Origin: Ideonella livida
Lineage (GTDB): Bacteria; Pseudomonadota; Gammaproteobacteria; Burkholderiales; Burkholderiaceae_C
Length of the DNA: 64,000 bases
Direction: 5' to 3'
Assembly: GCF_010499455.1 (NCBI RefSeq)
Contig: NZ_JAAGOH010000018.1
Span: 34,137 to 98,136 of the forward strand
The translations under genes and the position numbers were made by a program. Below, one piece after another: positions 42,653-51,014 of the stretch (position 1 is the first letter of the stretch; each line of letters begins with the position of its first letter). The notes under the pieces were generated by a model that saw only the letters and a program-made list of their open reading frames with translations, did not search any database and was not told the DNA's origin.

Positions 42653-43455
42653 TGCAGCGTGCTCGACAGGGTGCTGCTGCCATCGTCGGTGGTGAAGGAG
42701 ACCGCCACCCCGTCTGCCACCGGGTGGCCGTTGGCGTTGCTGAGGTAGGCGGTCAGGGTGGTGCTGCGGGTGCTGATGGACTGCATGTCGGAATTGACGG
42801 TCACGCTGGCATGGGCCGCGGCGGTGGCGGTGACGACCACGCGGGTGGCCACGCTGCCCAACTGCACGGTGGTGGTGCCGGCACTCTCGGTCACGGCCAG
42901 GGTGGCGGTGCCGCTGTAGCTGCTGGCGTCCACCGTGGCCGTAGCAGTGAGGGTGGTGGCACCGGCGCTGGCCGGGGTGACGTCCAGCAGGGCCACGCCG
43001 TCGTCGCCGGTCAGGGCGGTGGCGACGCTGGGGCTGTAGCTGAGCAGGCCCCTATCGTCGGAGAAGCTGACCACCACGCCGCTGACCGGTGCGCCGTCGG
43101 CATCGGTCACGGTGGCGCTGAGCTGTACCGAGGTGGTGCTGGTGCTGACCGAGCTGACCTCCACGCCGGAGGCCAGCACGGCCACGGCCACGGTGTAGCT
43201 GGCGTCGTCAGTGGTGGTGCTGGAGGCGCTGCTGTCCTCGTCGTCAAAGACCGAGGTGCCGGGGTCGCCGTTGTCGCTGCAGCCCGCCAGCACAGCCAGC
43301 AGCAGCAGGCCCAGCGCCAGACAGGCCCACAGAACGGACCTCCCCGCCCTCCCGGCGCCTGCCGCCCGCGCCAACGGCCCTGGCCCGCGGCCGTCTCGCC
43401 CCGGGCAGGCGGCGCCGGCCCATGCCCCTGTGTACGTGTGTGCCGCTGGCCGCAT
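42625..43455 (-). CDS. Ig-like (Big-1 type) repeat lipoprotein, probably truncated by a frameshift
   Basis: Protein of 276 aa. A hydrophobic signal ALGLLLLAVLAGC ends in a lipobox at about residue 58; the long N-terminal part before it suggests the true start is further in. After an acidic Ser/Thr linker come two Big-1/invasin-like Ig domains (VQLSATVTDADGAPVSGVVV ... and TTLTAYLSNANGHPVADGVA ...). The second is cut after SFTTDDGSSTLSSTL, followed by nine unrelated residues and a stop. A plausible original C-terminus lies in another frame at 42560-42652. It is probably outer-membrane anchored if still functional. Confidence 0.7.
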   Translation of the reverse strand: MRPAAHTYTGAWAGAACPGRDGRGPGPLARAAGAGRAGRSVLWACLALGLLLLAVLAGCSDNGDPGTSVFDDEDSSASSTTTDDASYTVAVAVLASGVEVSSVSTSTTSVQLSATVTDADGAPVSGVVVSFSDDRGLLSYSPSVATALTGDDGVALLDVTPASAGATTLTATATVDASSYSGTATLAVTESAGTTTVQLGSVATRVVVTATAAAHASVTVNSDMQSISTRSTTLTAYLSNANGHPVADGVAVSFTTDDGSSTLSSTLQIHRAAACG

Positions 43456-43715
43456 GGTCCGGCGCTCCTCTTGGGTGTCCGGGCCGGTCGGTCGGTGGAT
43501 AGGTGGTGGGTTTCAGCCGCTCGGGCACAGCCCCGGCGCCAGGGCTGCGACGTCCGGCCCCGCGCGCCCGGCAAGCATGTTCCGGGGGCGGAGATGAAGG
43601 AATCTTGCCGCGGGGTTACGGCCGTGCAATGACGCGGGACCGCCACATTCGCGACACCTGCCGGCAGGGGGCGGGCGTGGGGCGCGGTCCCCCGCCGCAG
43701 GTCTGGCCCACGGGC

Positions 43716-44321
43716 TCAGGCCGCCGGGGCGGCACCCCACAGGGCGGTCCATTGCAGGGGGGTCTGGTGCAGCGGGGCCTCGCCCGCCGCCGCCTGGACC
43801 AGGGCCTCGGGCGTCCAGGTGCTGTCCGGCGCCAGGGCCACCCAGGCCAGCAGGTGGCCGTCGCGGGCCTGCAGCCGGGTGCCGGCACGGCCAAAGGCCA
43901 CCTCGCATGGTGGCAACCCGTCCCAGTGCAGGCATTCCCAAAGCTGGGTGCTCAGGGGCAGCACCGAGACCGGATCGGCCACCAGCACGGACTCGGGGGC
44001 GCGGCGCAGCCAGCCCGTGGCCAGCGCCCTCCAGGCCTGGCGCCACCAAGAGCGCTCCGCGGGCTGCATCAGCGGGGCAGGCCCCTGCAACGCCGGCGGG
44101 CCGTCCTGGGCCAGCAACGCCAGCAGACGGTCCAACCAGGCCTCGGCCTCGGACTCCCAAGCGGGATCGGCCGCGCCGAAATCGGTGAAACCCGCGGCCT
44201 CGAAGCAGGCGTCCGGGTTGACGGGCGCGGGCCACAGGGCCAGGCCCGTGGCGCCCGGGACCAGGGGGCCCGGCCACTGGGCGGCCGGCACCTCGCCCCA
44301 ATGCAGCTCAAAGCGTGTCAT
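43716..44321 (-). CDS. uncharacterised protein
   Basis: Protein of 201 aa starting MTRFELHWGEVPAAQWPGPL; the longer upstream frame is not protein-like. Rich in Trp (about 6%), Ala, Leu and Pro, acidic, and without signal peptide or membrane helix. Segments such as WESEAEAWLDRLLALL and WWRQAWRALATGWL suggest helices. I recognise no family. It lies alone between the Ig-repeat lipoprotein and the dioxygenase, with 260 bp of featureless DNA upstream of the lipoprotein side and 70 bp to the dioxygenase stop. Confidence 0.55.
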   Translation of the reverse strand: MTRFELHWGEVPAAQWPGPLVPGATGLALWPAPVNPDACFEAAGFTDFGAADPAWESEAEAWLDRLLALLAQDGPPALQGPAPLMQPAERSWWRQAWRALATGWLRRAPESVLVADPVSVLPLSTQLWECLHWDGLPPCEVAFGRAGTRLQARDGHLLAWVALAPDSTWTPEALVQAAAGEAPLHQTPLQWTALWGAAPAA

Positions 44322-44391
44322 GCCGCCATGGTAGTGGCGCGCATGACACCGGCTTGACAGCGCCACCCGGCGCGCCGGGAGAGACCGCCGC

Positions 44392-45243
44392 TCAGGACAG
44401 GCGCACCACCAGGCTGCCGGTGTAGCCGGTCGCAGGGCTGCCACCGTCGGCCAGGGTCAGCAGCTGCGTGGCGTAGCCATCGCTGAAGACGTTGTCGCTG
44501 CTGAAAGTGACCGAGGTGTTGGGGCTGTGGCCATACAGCGCGGTGGCATAGACCGCCTGCGTCACCGCCTCCGGGAAGGCGATCTGGCTGGTGAGTGCCG
44601 GGGTGCCGCGGGCATAGTCGCCGTCGGTGTACACCTCGAAGTGGATGTGGGTCATGCGGCCGGCATACCAACCGGGATAGACGGTGGTGAAGGTGACCTG
44701 GCCCTGGGCGTCGGTCAGCTGCACGCCGCGCAGGAACTGCTCGCCGGCATGGCTGCCGTTGGCCGAGCCGCTGTAGGCCGAGTACTCGCCGTCCTTGTCG
44801 CAATGCCAGATGTAGACCGCCACCCCGGCGCCCACGGGCGTGCAGCCGCTGCCCGTGGTGATGGTGAGGGTCAGGGTCAACGGCGTGCCGTCCTTGAGGG
44901 TGGCCGAGCCGATGTTGCTGCGGATGTCGCGGCGCAGGATGCCCGCAAGGGCCAGCACGTCCACCGTGCTGCCGCTGTTGGCATTGGAGCCGTCGGCGGG
45001 GTAGGGGCCGCCGGTCTCCGTGGGGGTGGCGGTGCCCGGGCAGCTGGCGCTGGTGGAGCCCGTGGCAGAGCTGCTGTCGGACCCACTTCCCGTGCTGGCG
45101 GCCCTGTCGGGATCGCGGTCGTCGTCGGAGCCGCCGCAGGCCACCAGGGCCGCCGCCGGCAGTACCGCCCACCCGCCCAGGGCCAGCAGGCGCCGACGGT
45201 CGAGCACTGGCAGGGGCACGGGGTCTGTAGGGGTCGGGGTCAT
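44392..45243 (-). CDS. exported intradiol ring-cleavage dioxygenase (lipoprotein)
   Basis: Protein of 283 aa. The N-terminus has twin arginines (LDRRRLLALGGWAVL) and a lipobox LVACGGS, so Tat export and lipidation are likely. The mature domain has all four expected Fe(III) ligands of the family: Tyr in WHCDKDGEYSAY, Tyr in YPGWYAGR and the two His of MTHIHFEV. TETGGPYPADGS is the usual substrate-side segment. Classical intradiol dioxygenases are cytoplasmic; exported ones are known but poorly characterised. Catechol- or protocatechuate-type ortho cleavage in the periplasm is the expected chemistry. Its divergent or neighbouring regulator is not obvious. Confidence 0.85.
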   Translation of the reverse strand: MTPTPTDPVPLPVLDRRRLLALGGWAVLPAAALVACGGSDDDRDPDRAASTGSGSDSSSATGSTSASCPGTATPTETGGPYPADGSNANSGSTVDVLALAGILRRDIRSNIGSATLKDGTPLTLTLTITTGSGCTPVGAGVAVYIWHCDKDGEYSAYSGSANGSHAGEQFLRGVQLTDAQGQVTFTTVYPGWYAGRMTHIHFEVYTDGDYARGTPALTSQIAFPEAVTQAVYATALYGHSPNTSVTFSSDNVFSDGYATQLLTLADGGSPATGYTGSLVVRLS

Positions 45244-45338
45244 GGGTGCAGGCTTGGTCAGGAGGGGCAGGGGCCCCGACTCTGCCGCCAGGATGTTGCG
45301 GCTCTGTTGCCCGGCGCGCCGCACCGGCCGCTCACCGC

Positions 45339-45926
45339 TCAGCCCAGCTGCTCCACCACCAGCCAGGCCCGCGCCACCGCGCGGCCGGTGTTGCGCAGCG
45401 CATGCGGCTGATCGGCGGCGTAGCGCGCCGTGTCGCCCGCGCGCAGCAGCTGCTCGGCGCCACCGGCGCGCACCAGCAGCTGCCCGGCTTGCAGGGTGAG
45501 GTGCTCGCGGGTGCCGGCTTCGTGCGGATCGGACACCAGTTCGCCGCCGGGCTGCACGCTCAGCTCGTACCACTCGGCTCGGCCGGCCAGGGGCAGCGGG
45601 CCCAGGATGCGCAGTTCGCAGCGGCCGTCATGGCTGCGTATCAGCGGCACCGCATGACCGGGCAGCAGCTCGATGGCCGGGGCGGTGGGCGCGGCCTCGG
45701 GTTCGGCCAGCAACTCGGTCAGGCTCAGGCCCAGGGCAGTGGCCAGGCGCCAGAGCACCGCGATGGTGGGGTTGGCCTGGTTGCGCTCCACCTCGGAGAG
45801 CATGGACTTGGACACGCCCGCACGGCGCGACAGCTCCTCCAGCGACAGGCCCTGCTGCTTGCGCAGCGCCTGCAGGCGCTCGCCCACCACGGGCGGGCCG
45901 GCGGAGAGGGTGACGGGATCGGACAT
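45339..45926 (-). CDS. XRE-cupin transcriptional regulator
   Basis: Protein of 195 aa. The N-terminal helix-turn-helix is GLSLEELSRRAGVSKSMLSE followed by VERNQANPTIAVLWRLATAL. The C-terminal cupin (about residues 110-190) contains DPHEAGTREHLTLQAGQLLV. This architecture is common for repressors of amino-acid and amine catabolism. It is divergent from a threonine aldolase gene, with repeated CGGAAA sites between them, so control of that gene is the best guess. Confidence 0.88.
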   Translation of the reverse strand: MSDPVTLSAGPPVVGERLQALRKQQGLSLEELSRRAGVSKSMLSEVERNQANPTIAVLWRLATALGLSLTELLAEPEAAPTAPAIELLPGHAVPLIRSHDGRCELRILGPLPLAGRAEWYELSVQPGGELVSDPHEAGTREHLTLQAGQLLVRAGGAEQLLRAGDTARYAADQPHALRNTGRAVARAWLVVEQLG

Positions 45927-45946
45927 GGCGGCGTAAAATTCTATAA

Positions 45947-46002
45947 ACCGGAAACTTGTTCGGCATACCGGAAATCTGAGAGAATTTCCGCCACACCGGA
46001 AG
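45947..46002. promoter_or_regulatory. repeated ACCGGAAA boxes between XRE-cupin and threonine aldolase genes
   Basis: ACCGGAAA occurs at 45947-45954 and 45967-45974, exactly 20 bp apart. ACCGGAAG occurs at 45995-46002. CGGAAAT (45969-45975) and ATTTCCG (45984-45990) also form a perfect dyad with 8 bp between. The 20-bp phasing places the direct repeats on one DNA face. Likely operators of the XRE-cupin regulator. A TATAGAAT-like -10 for that regulator lies just to the left on the minus strand. Confidence 0.5.
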
Positions 46003-46072
46003 AACCCGCCGAGTGTAGTGCGCGCTGCCGGCCACCGCCAGCAGTGCCAGCCGCTGACCGCCAGGAGCCCCC

Positions 46073-47188
46073 ATGCCCCGTCGCCCCGCCACCGCCGACC
46101 CCCTGCCCGCCGCCCTCGCCGCCCCGGCCCTTGTGTCTGGCGCCCCCCCTGCGGGCTACCACCTGCAGTTCGCCAGCGACAACACGGCAGGCGTCTGCCC
46201 GGAGGCGTTGGCCGCCTTCGCCCAGGCCAACACCGGCTTTGCCGCCTCCTACGGCAACGACGACGCCACCCACACCGTCTGCGACCGGCTGCGCGAGGTG
46301 TTCGAGGCCGACGCCGAGGTGTTTTTTGTCTTCAACGGCACGGCGGCCAACTCCACCGCGCTGGCCGCGCTGTGCCAGTCCTACCAGGCGGTGGTGTGCA
46401 GCGACACCGCCCACGTGCACACCGACGAGTGCGGCGCGCCGGAATTCTTCTCCGGCGGCTCCAAGCTGCTGACCGTGCCGGCGCGCCAGGGCAAGCTCAC
46501 CACCGCCGGCCTGACCGAGGCCATCGAGCGGCGCAGTGACATCCACTACCCCCGCGCCCGCGCCGTGACGCTGACGCAGAGCACCGAACAGGGCACGCTG
46601 TACCAGAGGGGCGAGATCAGCGGCCTGGCCCGCGTGGCCCATGCCCACGGCATGAAGGTGCACATGGACGGCGCGCGCTTTGCCAATGCCGTGGCCAGCC
46701 TGGGCTGCGCGCCGGCCGACATCACCTGGCGCGCCGGGGTGGACGTGCTGTGCCTGGGCGGCACCAAGATGGGCCTGCCGGTGGGCGAGGCCATCCTGTT
46801 CTTTGACCGCCAGCTGGGCGCCGACTTTGCCTACCGCGCCAAACAGGCCGGGCAGCTGGCCTCCAAGATGCGCTTTGTCTCCAGCCCCTGGCTGGCCATG
46901 CTGGAAGGCGGCACCTGGCTGCGCCACGCCGGTCACGCCAACGCCATGGCCCACCGCCTGGCCGAGAAGGTGGCGGCCCTGCCCGGGGCCGAACTGCTGC
47001 TGCCGCCCGAGGCCAATGGCGTCTTCGTCAGCCTGCCCGAGGCGGCCATCGCCCGGCTGCGGGCGGCCGGCTGGGCCTTCTACACCTTCATCGGCGGTGG
47101 GGCGCGGTTCATGTGCTCCTGGGCCACCACGCCCGAGGCGGTGGACCACCTGGCCCACGACATCGGCGCGGCGCTGGCCGCAGGCTGA
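46073..47188 (+). CDS. low-specificity threonine aldolase / beta-eliminating lyase
   Basis: Protein of 371 aa, PLP-dependent fold type I. The PLP lysine is in LCLGGTKMGLPVG; the preceding Asp and His appear in KVHMDGARFANA and SDTAHVHTDECGAPEFF. It cleaves L-threonine or L-allo-threonine, and often phenylserine-type substrates, to glycine and an aldehyde. The start is MPRRPATADPLPA, after CCAGGAGCCCCC. The N-terminal about 30 residues are not conserved. Divergent from the XRE-cupin regulator. A D-amino-acid or beta-hydroxy-amino-acid role is possible. Confidence 0.88.
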   Translation: MPRRPATADPLPAALAAPALVSGAPPAGYHLQFASDNTAGVCPEALAAFAQANTGFAASYGNDDATHTVCDRLREVFEADAEVFFVFNGTAANSTALAALCQSYQAVVCSDTAHVHTDECGAPEFFSGGSKLLTVPARQGKLTTAGLTEAIERRSDIHYPRARAVTLTQSTEQGTLYQRGEISGLARVAHAHGMKVHMDGARFANAVASLGCAPADITWRAGVDVLCLGGTKMGLPVGEAILFFDRQLGADFAYRAKQAGQLASKMRFVSSPWLAMLEGGTWLRHAGHANAMAHRLAEKVAALPGAELLLPPEANGVFVSLPEAAIARLRAAGWAFYTFIGGGARFMCSWATTPEAVDHLAHDIGAALAAG

Positions 47189-47302
47189 CCGGCCCCCACT
47201 TTCCTGACCCTTCCTGGAGACCCGAATGGCCGAACGCAGCGGCGGCACAGGCAGGGCCCGCTGAGCCCGGGCCACGGCCGCAGGACCGAGAATCCCACCG
47301 CC

Positions 47303-47995
47303 ATGCCCGCTGCCCTGCCCCCCCTGTTCACCCTGCGCCGCTACGGCCCGTCCAAGGGCAGCCACGACCACGCCCATTTCCAGGTGCTGGTGCCGCTGGA
47401 CGGCGCGCTGGAGCTGGAGGTGTCCGGCCGGGGCTGCCGGCTGCTGCCAGGGCAGGGCCTGCGCATCGCCCCAGGCGAGCGGCATGACTTCGAGGCGCCG
47501 GGCGGCAGCCGCTGCCTGGTGCTGGACACCGCTGACGACCAGTGGGCCTGCCGCACGGCGCAGGCCCAGGCGGGGGCACCGCTGGCGCCGCTGGCGGACT
47601 TCATGGCCCAGGCGCTGGACCAGGGCTTGCCGGTGTCGCCCCTGCACGCGGCGCAGTTGCTGGTGCAGGCCTGGGCCCATGCGCCGACGGCCACGCGCCC
47701 GCTGCGGCGCGAGATCGACTGGACCGGGCTGCAGCGCTGGGTGACGCACCGTCTGGGGGCTCCCCTGTGCGCGGCCGACCTGGCCGCCCAGGCGGGGCTG
47801 GGCGAGAGCCAATTCCGTGCCCGCTGCCTGCTGCACACCGGGCTGACCCCCATGCAGTGGGTGCGCCAGCTGCGCCTGACCCGGGCCCGGGCCCTGCGCG
47901 CCCAGGGCCTGGGCGTGGCCGAAACCGCCCGGCGGGTCGGCTATGACTCGCCCTCGGCCCTGACCGCCGCCCTGCGGCGCCCCCCGCCGCCGTGA
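47303..47995 (+). CDS. AraC-family transcriptional regulator
   Basis: Protein of 230 aa. The N-terminal cupin-like sensor begins YGPSKGSHDHAHFQVLVPLD and contains LLPGQGLRIAPGERHDF. The C-terminal AraC domain has two helix-turn-helix motifs (LCAADLAAQAGLGESQFRAR and GVAETARRVGYDSPSALTAA). It is followed 106 bp later by an EamA exporter in the same direction, a common pairing in which the regulator controls the exporter. Confidence 0.88.
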   Translation: MPAALPPLFTLRRYGPSKGSHDHAHFQVLVPLDGALELEVSGRGCRLLPGQGLRIAPGERHDFEAPGGSRCLVLDTADDQWACRTAQAQAGAPLAPLADFMAQALDQGLPVSPLHAAQLLVQAWAHAPTATRPLRREIDWTGLQRWVTHRLGAPLCAADLAAQAGLGESQFRARCLLHTGLTPMQWVRQLRLTRARALRAQGLGVAETARRVGYDSPSALTAALRRPPPP

Positions 47996-48101
47996 CCCCG
48001 TTTGCGCGCACCAGCACCACGGCCCCGCGCCGGCGGATCGGCGGCCCTGTGGATCGGCGTCCCGCACCGGCCCGCCGGCGTCTGGCGATGCTCCTGGCGG
48101 C

Positions 48102-48965
48102 ATGCTGTCGGCCATGACCCGTGCTGACCTGCTGGCCCTGGCGGCCATCCTCCTGTGGGCCTCCCTGGCCGCCCTGGGCGTGAGCCTGTCCCATGTCCCG
48201 CCCCTGCTGCTCACCGGCCTGGGCCTGCTGGTGGGCAGCCTCATCGCGCTGCCGCTCTCCGGCGGGCGGCTGGCGGCCTGGCGCGTGCCGCTGCCCACCC
48301 TGGCCCTGGGGGTGTATGGCCTGTTCGGCTTTCACCTCCTGCTGTTCATGGCCCTGCGCAGCGCCCCACCGCTGCAGGCCAACCTGGTGAACTACCTCTG
48401 GCCGCTGGGCATGGTGGTGCTGGCGCCGCTGATCCTGCCGGGGGTGCGGCTGCGCGCCGGGCATGTGGGGGCGGCGCTGATGGGCTTTGCCGGCGCGGCG
48501 GTGGTCATCCTGGGACGCGGCAACGGCGCCGCACTGCAGGGTGGCTGGCATGGCGGCTACGCCCTGGCGCTGTGCTCGGCCTTCGTGTGGTCCACCTATT
48601 CGCTGGGCACCCGGCGGGTGGCGGCCTTTCCCACGGCGGCGGTGGGCAGTTTTGCGGCCGTCTCGGGGGTGCTGGCGCTGTTGGCCCATGCAGTGCTGGA
48701 GCCCACGCCTGCGCTGAGCCTGCGCGACGGCCTGCTCATCGCCGGCCTGGGCCTGGGGCCGCTGGGCGGCGCCTTCTTCCTGTGGGATGCGGCGCTCAAG
48801 CAGGGCGACCCGCGGCGCATCGGCCTGCTGAGCTTTCTCACCCCGCTGTTGTCCACCCTGGTGGTGGCGCTGACCACCGGGCAGGCCCTGTCGGCCAGCG
48901 TGGCGCTGGGCGCTGCCCTGATCGTGGGGGGCGCGGTCTGGGGCAGCCGCACCCGGGGCGACTGA
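48102..48965 (+). CDS. EamA/DMT-family transporter
   Basis: Protein of 287 aa with about ten hydrophobic helices arranged as two EamA repeats of five. The second repeat begins near GGYALALCSAFVWSTYSLGT. Characteristic residues include NLVNYLWPLGMVVLAPLIL in the first repeat and GALFFLWD-like LGGAFFLWDAALKQGD in the second. Inner-membrane efflux of amino acids or metabolites is typical of the family, but the substrate is unknown. Follows an AraC-type regulator. Confidence 0.88.
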   Translation: MLSAMTRADLLALAAILLWASLAALGVSLSHVPPLLLTGLGLLVGSLIALPLSGGRLAAWRVPLPTLALGVYGLFGFHLLLFMALRSAPPLQANLVNYLWPLGMVVLAPLILPGVRLRAGHVGAALMGFAGAAVVILGRGNGAALQGGWHGGYALALCSAFVWSTYSLGTRRVAAFPTAAVGSFAAVSGVLALLAHAVLEPTPALSLRDGLLIAGLGLGPLGGAFFLWDAALKQGDPRRIGLLSFLTPLLSTLVVALTTGQALSASVALGAALIVGGAVWGSRTRGD

Positions 48966-49012
48966 GGCCACTGAGCCGGCGGACCGGCCCGCCCGCGTGG
49001 GATCATGCGGGG

Positions 49013-49558
49013 ATGGCCCGTCCGTCCTTGCCTGCGCCTGACGCTTCCACCGGCACCCCGTCCGCCACCACACCCACCGGCCCCACCAGCCCCCCTTGGC
49101 CCCAGCTGCAGCCAGCGCCAGCCGCGCCGCGCCGCGGCCTGCGCGCCCTGGTGGTCCTGGCCTGCCTGGGCAGCTCCGGCGCCGGGGTGGTGATGGCGGC
49201 GCTGTCCCTGCCGGTGCTGCTGGCCGCCCTGGGTTGGGGCCTAGCGCTGACGGTGGTCCTGCTGTGGCTGCTGGGCGCAGCTGCCCTGCTGCGGCTGGCG
49301 CTGGCCTGGGTGGCGGGGCTGCACCTGGGCCGGCGCGCCGCGCGCCGTGCCCACTGGCAAGGCCTGGCCGCCCTGTCCGCCCTGCCGCTGGCGATGGTGG
49401 TGTCCGCCTGGGCAGGCACCGGCAGGGGCGGTGGCAGTGGCGACCCGGCACGGTCAGCCGACCTGGCGCTGCAACTGCTGGGGCTGCAGGTACTGCTGGT
49501 GCTGCCCGCCATCGCCCTGGCGGTGGGGCTGCAGCGTTTTCACCGGCGGCTGCTCTAA
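49013..49558 (+). CDS. small integral membrane protein of unknown function
   Basis: Protein of 181 aa from MARPSLPAPDAST. A Pro/Thr/Ser-rich cytoplasmic N-terminus of about 40 residues is followed by four hydrophobic segments (ALVVLACLGSSGAGVVMAAL, LTVVLLWLLGAAALL, LAALSALPLAMVVSAWA and LLVLPAIALAVGL). Starts 47 bp after the transporter gene and ends 43 bp before the flippase gene, in the same direction. No family is recognised. The high-GC context means a shadow frame must be considered, but the hydrophobic pattern and operon-like spacing favour a real gene. Confidence 0.6.
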   Translation: MARPSLPAPDASTGTPSATTPTGPTSPPWPQLQPAPAAPRRGLRALVVLACLGSSGAGVVMAALSLPVLLAALGWGLALTVVLLWLLGAAALLRLALAWVAGLHLGRRAARRAHWQGLAALSALPLAMVVSAWAGTGRGGGSGDPARSADLALQLLGLQVLLVLPAIALAVGLQRFHRRLL

Positions 49559-49601
49559 TGCGGCGCCCGATCCCGGGGCGCTTCCTGTTTTCGCCCACCT
49601 C

Positions 49602-50975
49602 GTGAGACCGCCTTCCCCCTCCCCCTCCTCGGCCTTGAGCCGACTGCGTGCCGCCAGCGGCTGGATGCTGTTCCTGCAGTTCGGCAGCCAGGGCCTGCGC
49701 TTTTTCAGCAACCTGGTCCTGGCCCGGCTGCTGATGCCCGACGCCTTCGGCCTGGTGGCCACGGTGAACCTGGTGATCATCGGGCTGAACCTTTTCAGCG
49801 ACATCGGCCTGCACAACTCGGTGGTGGTCAGTGCCCGGGCCGTGGAGCCGGCCTTCGCGCGCACGGTCTGGACCCTGCAGGTGTTGCGCGGGCTGGTCCT
49901 GGCCGGCTGCTGCCTGGCCCTGGGGCTGCTGATGCTGGTGGTGGGCCGGTGGGACGCCCTGGCGGGCACCACCTATGGGGATCCGCGGCTGCCTGCCGTC
50001 TTCCTGGCCTTGAGCCTGATGCCAGTGGTGACGGGGCTGCAGTCGGTGCGGGTGCTGCTGGCCAAGCGCGAGCTGCGCACCCGCGACCTGGCCGTGCTGG
50101 AGCTCGGGGGCCAAGGCGTGGCCTTCATCACCACCGCCACGCTGGCCTGGCTGACCCATTCCCATTGGGCGCTGGTCGTGGGCGGCCTGACCGGCGCCCT
50201 GGTCCAGACGCTGGCGGGACACTGGCGCCTGCCTGGCCCGCGCGACGGCTGGCAGCTCGAACGCGAGGCCATGCGCGAGGTCCTGGGCCATGCCAAATGG
50301 CTGCTGCCGGCCTCGATCCTGGCTTTCCTGGCCGCCAACAGCGACCGGTTGGTGCTGGGCGGTGTGGTCGACGCGGCGACGCTGGGCATCTACAGCATGG
50401 CCTTTTTGCTGATGAACGCCTTCCAGCAGATCGCGGGCAATCTGTGCGCAGGGGTGGTGTTTCCGGCCCTGAGCGCCGTGCAGCGCGAAAACCCCCAGGC
50501 CATGGGCGCCACGCTGGCACGCTTCCAGCGGCTGTACGACCTGGGGTTTGTCACCGTGGGCAGCGCCCTGGCCGTTTGCGGCAGCCAGGTGGTGGGGCTG
50601 CTCTACGACCCACGCTACGCCGCCGCCGGCCCGATGCTGCAGTTGCTGGCCGCCGGCAGCATCGGCCTGCGCAGCCAGATCGGTGAGCTGGCGTTTCAGG
50701 CCTTGGGCCAGTTCAAGTGGTCCGCAGCCGCGCGCTTGGTGCAATGGCTCAGCTTGCTGGTCGGTCTGGGGACGGGCCTGGCGCTGGGAGGCGTGCTGGG
50801 GGCCACGCTGGGCATCGCCCTGTCCTCGTACGCGGTCTGGCCCCTGGTGATGGCGTTCAACCGCCGCCATGGCCTGCGCCCGCCTGGCGCCCACCGCATG
50901 CTGCTGCCGGCCCTGGCGGCCGGTGGCCTGCTGGGCCTGGTGGTGCGCCAGCTGCTGTGGTGGCTGCAGGGCTGA
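49602..50975 (+). CDS. polysaccharide flippase (Wzx/MviN-type, oligosaccharide exporter)
   Basis: Protein of 457 aa from GTG 49602; an ATG at 49665 is an alternative and neither has a strong ribosome site. About twelve transmembrane helices are visible. The N-terminal GSQGLRFFSNLVLARLLMPD and the SDIGLHNSVVVS segment match the polysaccharide-biosynthesis family that flips lipid-linked sugar units across the inner membrane. Convergent with a glycosyltransferase gene, 39 bp apart. Together with that gene and the acyltransferase it forms a small surface-polysaccharide group lacking Wzy and export genes in this window. Confidence 0.85.
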   Translation: MRPPSPSPSSALSRLRAASGWMLFLQFGSQGLRFFSNLVLARLLMPDAFGLVATVNLVIIGLNLFSDIGLHNSVVVSARAVEPAFARTVWTLQVLRGLVLAGCCLALGLLMLVVGRWDALAGTTYGDPRLPAVFLALSLMPVVTGLQSVRVLLAKRELRTRDLAVLELGGQGVAFITTATLAWLTHSHWALVVGGLTGALVQTLAGHWRLPGPRDGWQLEREAMREVLGHAKWLLPASILAFLAANSDRLVLGGVVDAATLGIYSMAFLLMNAFQQIAGNLCAGVVFPALSAVQRENPQAMGATLARFQRLYDLGFVTVGSALAVCGSQVVGLLYDPRYAAAGPMLQLLAAGSIGLRSQIGELAFQALGQFKWSAAARLVQWLSLLVGLGTGLALGGVLGATLGIALSSYAVWPLVMAFNRRHGLRPPGAHRMLLPALAAGGLLGLVVRQLLWWLQG

Positions 50976-51014
50976 GCCGGTCTCCCGCCGCCGCCGGCGG
51001 CCGCCCTGGCAGCC

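Noticed and set aside
47601..50894. A continuous open frame of almost 1,100 codons on the minus strand
   Set aside because: It is antisense to four plus-strand genes with clear families, is extremely rich in Gln, His, Gly and Arg, and arises from codon bias in GC-rich DNA.
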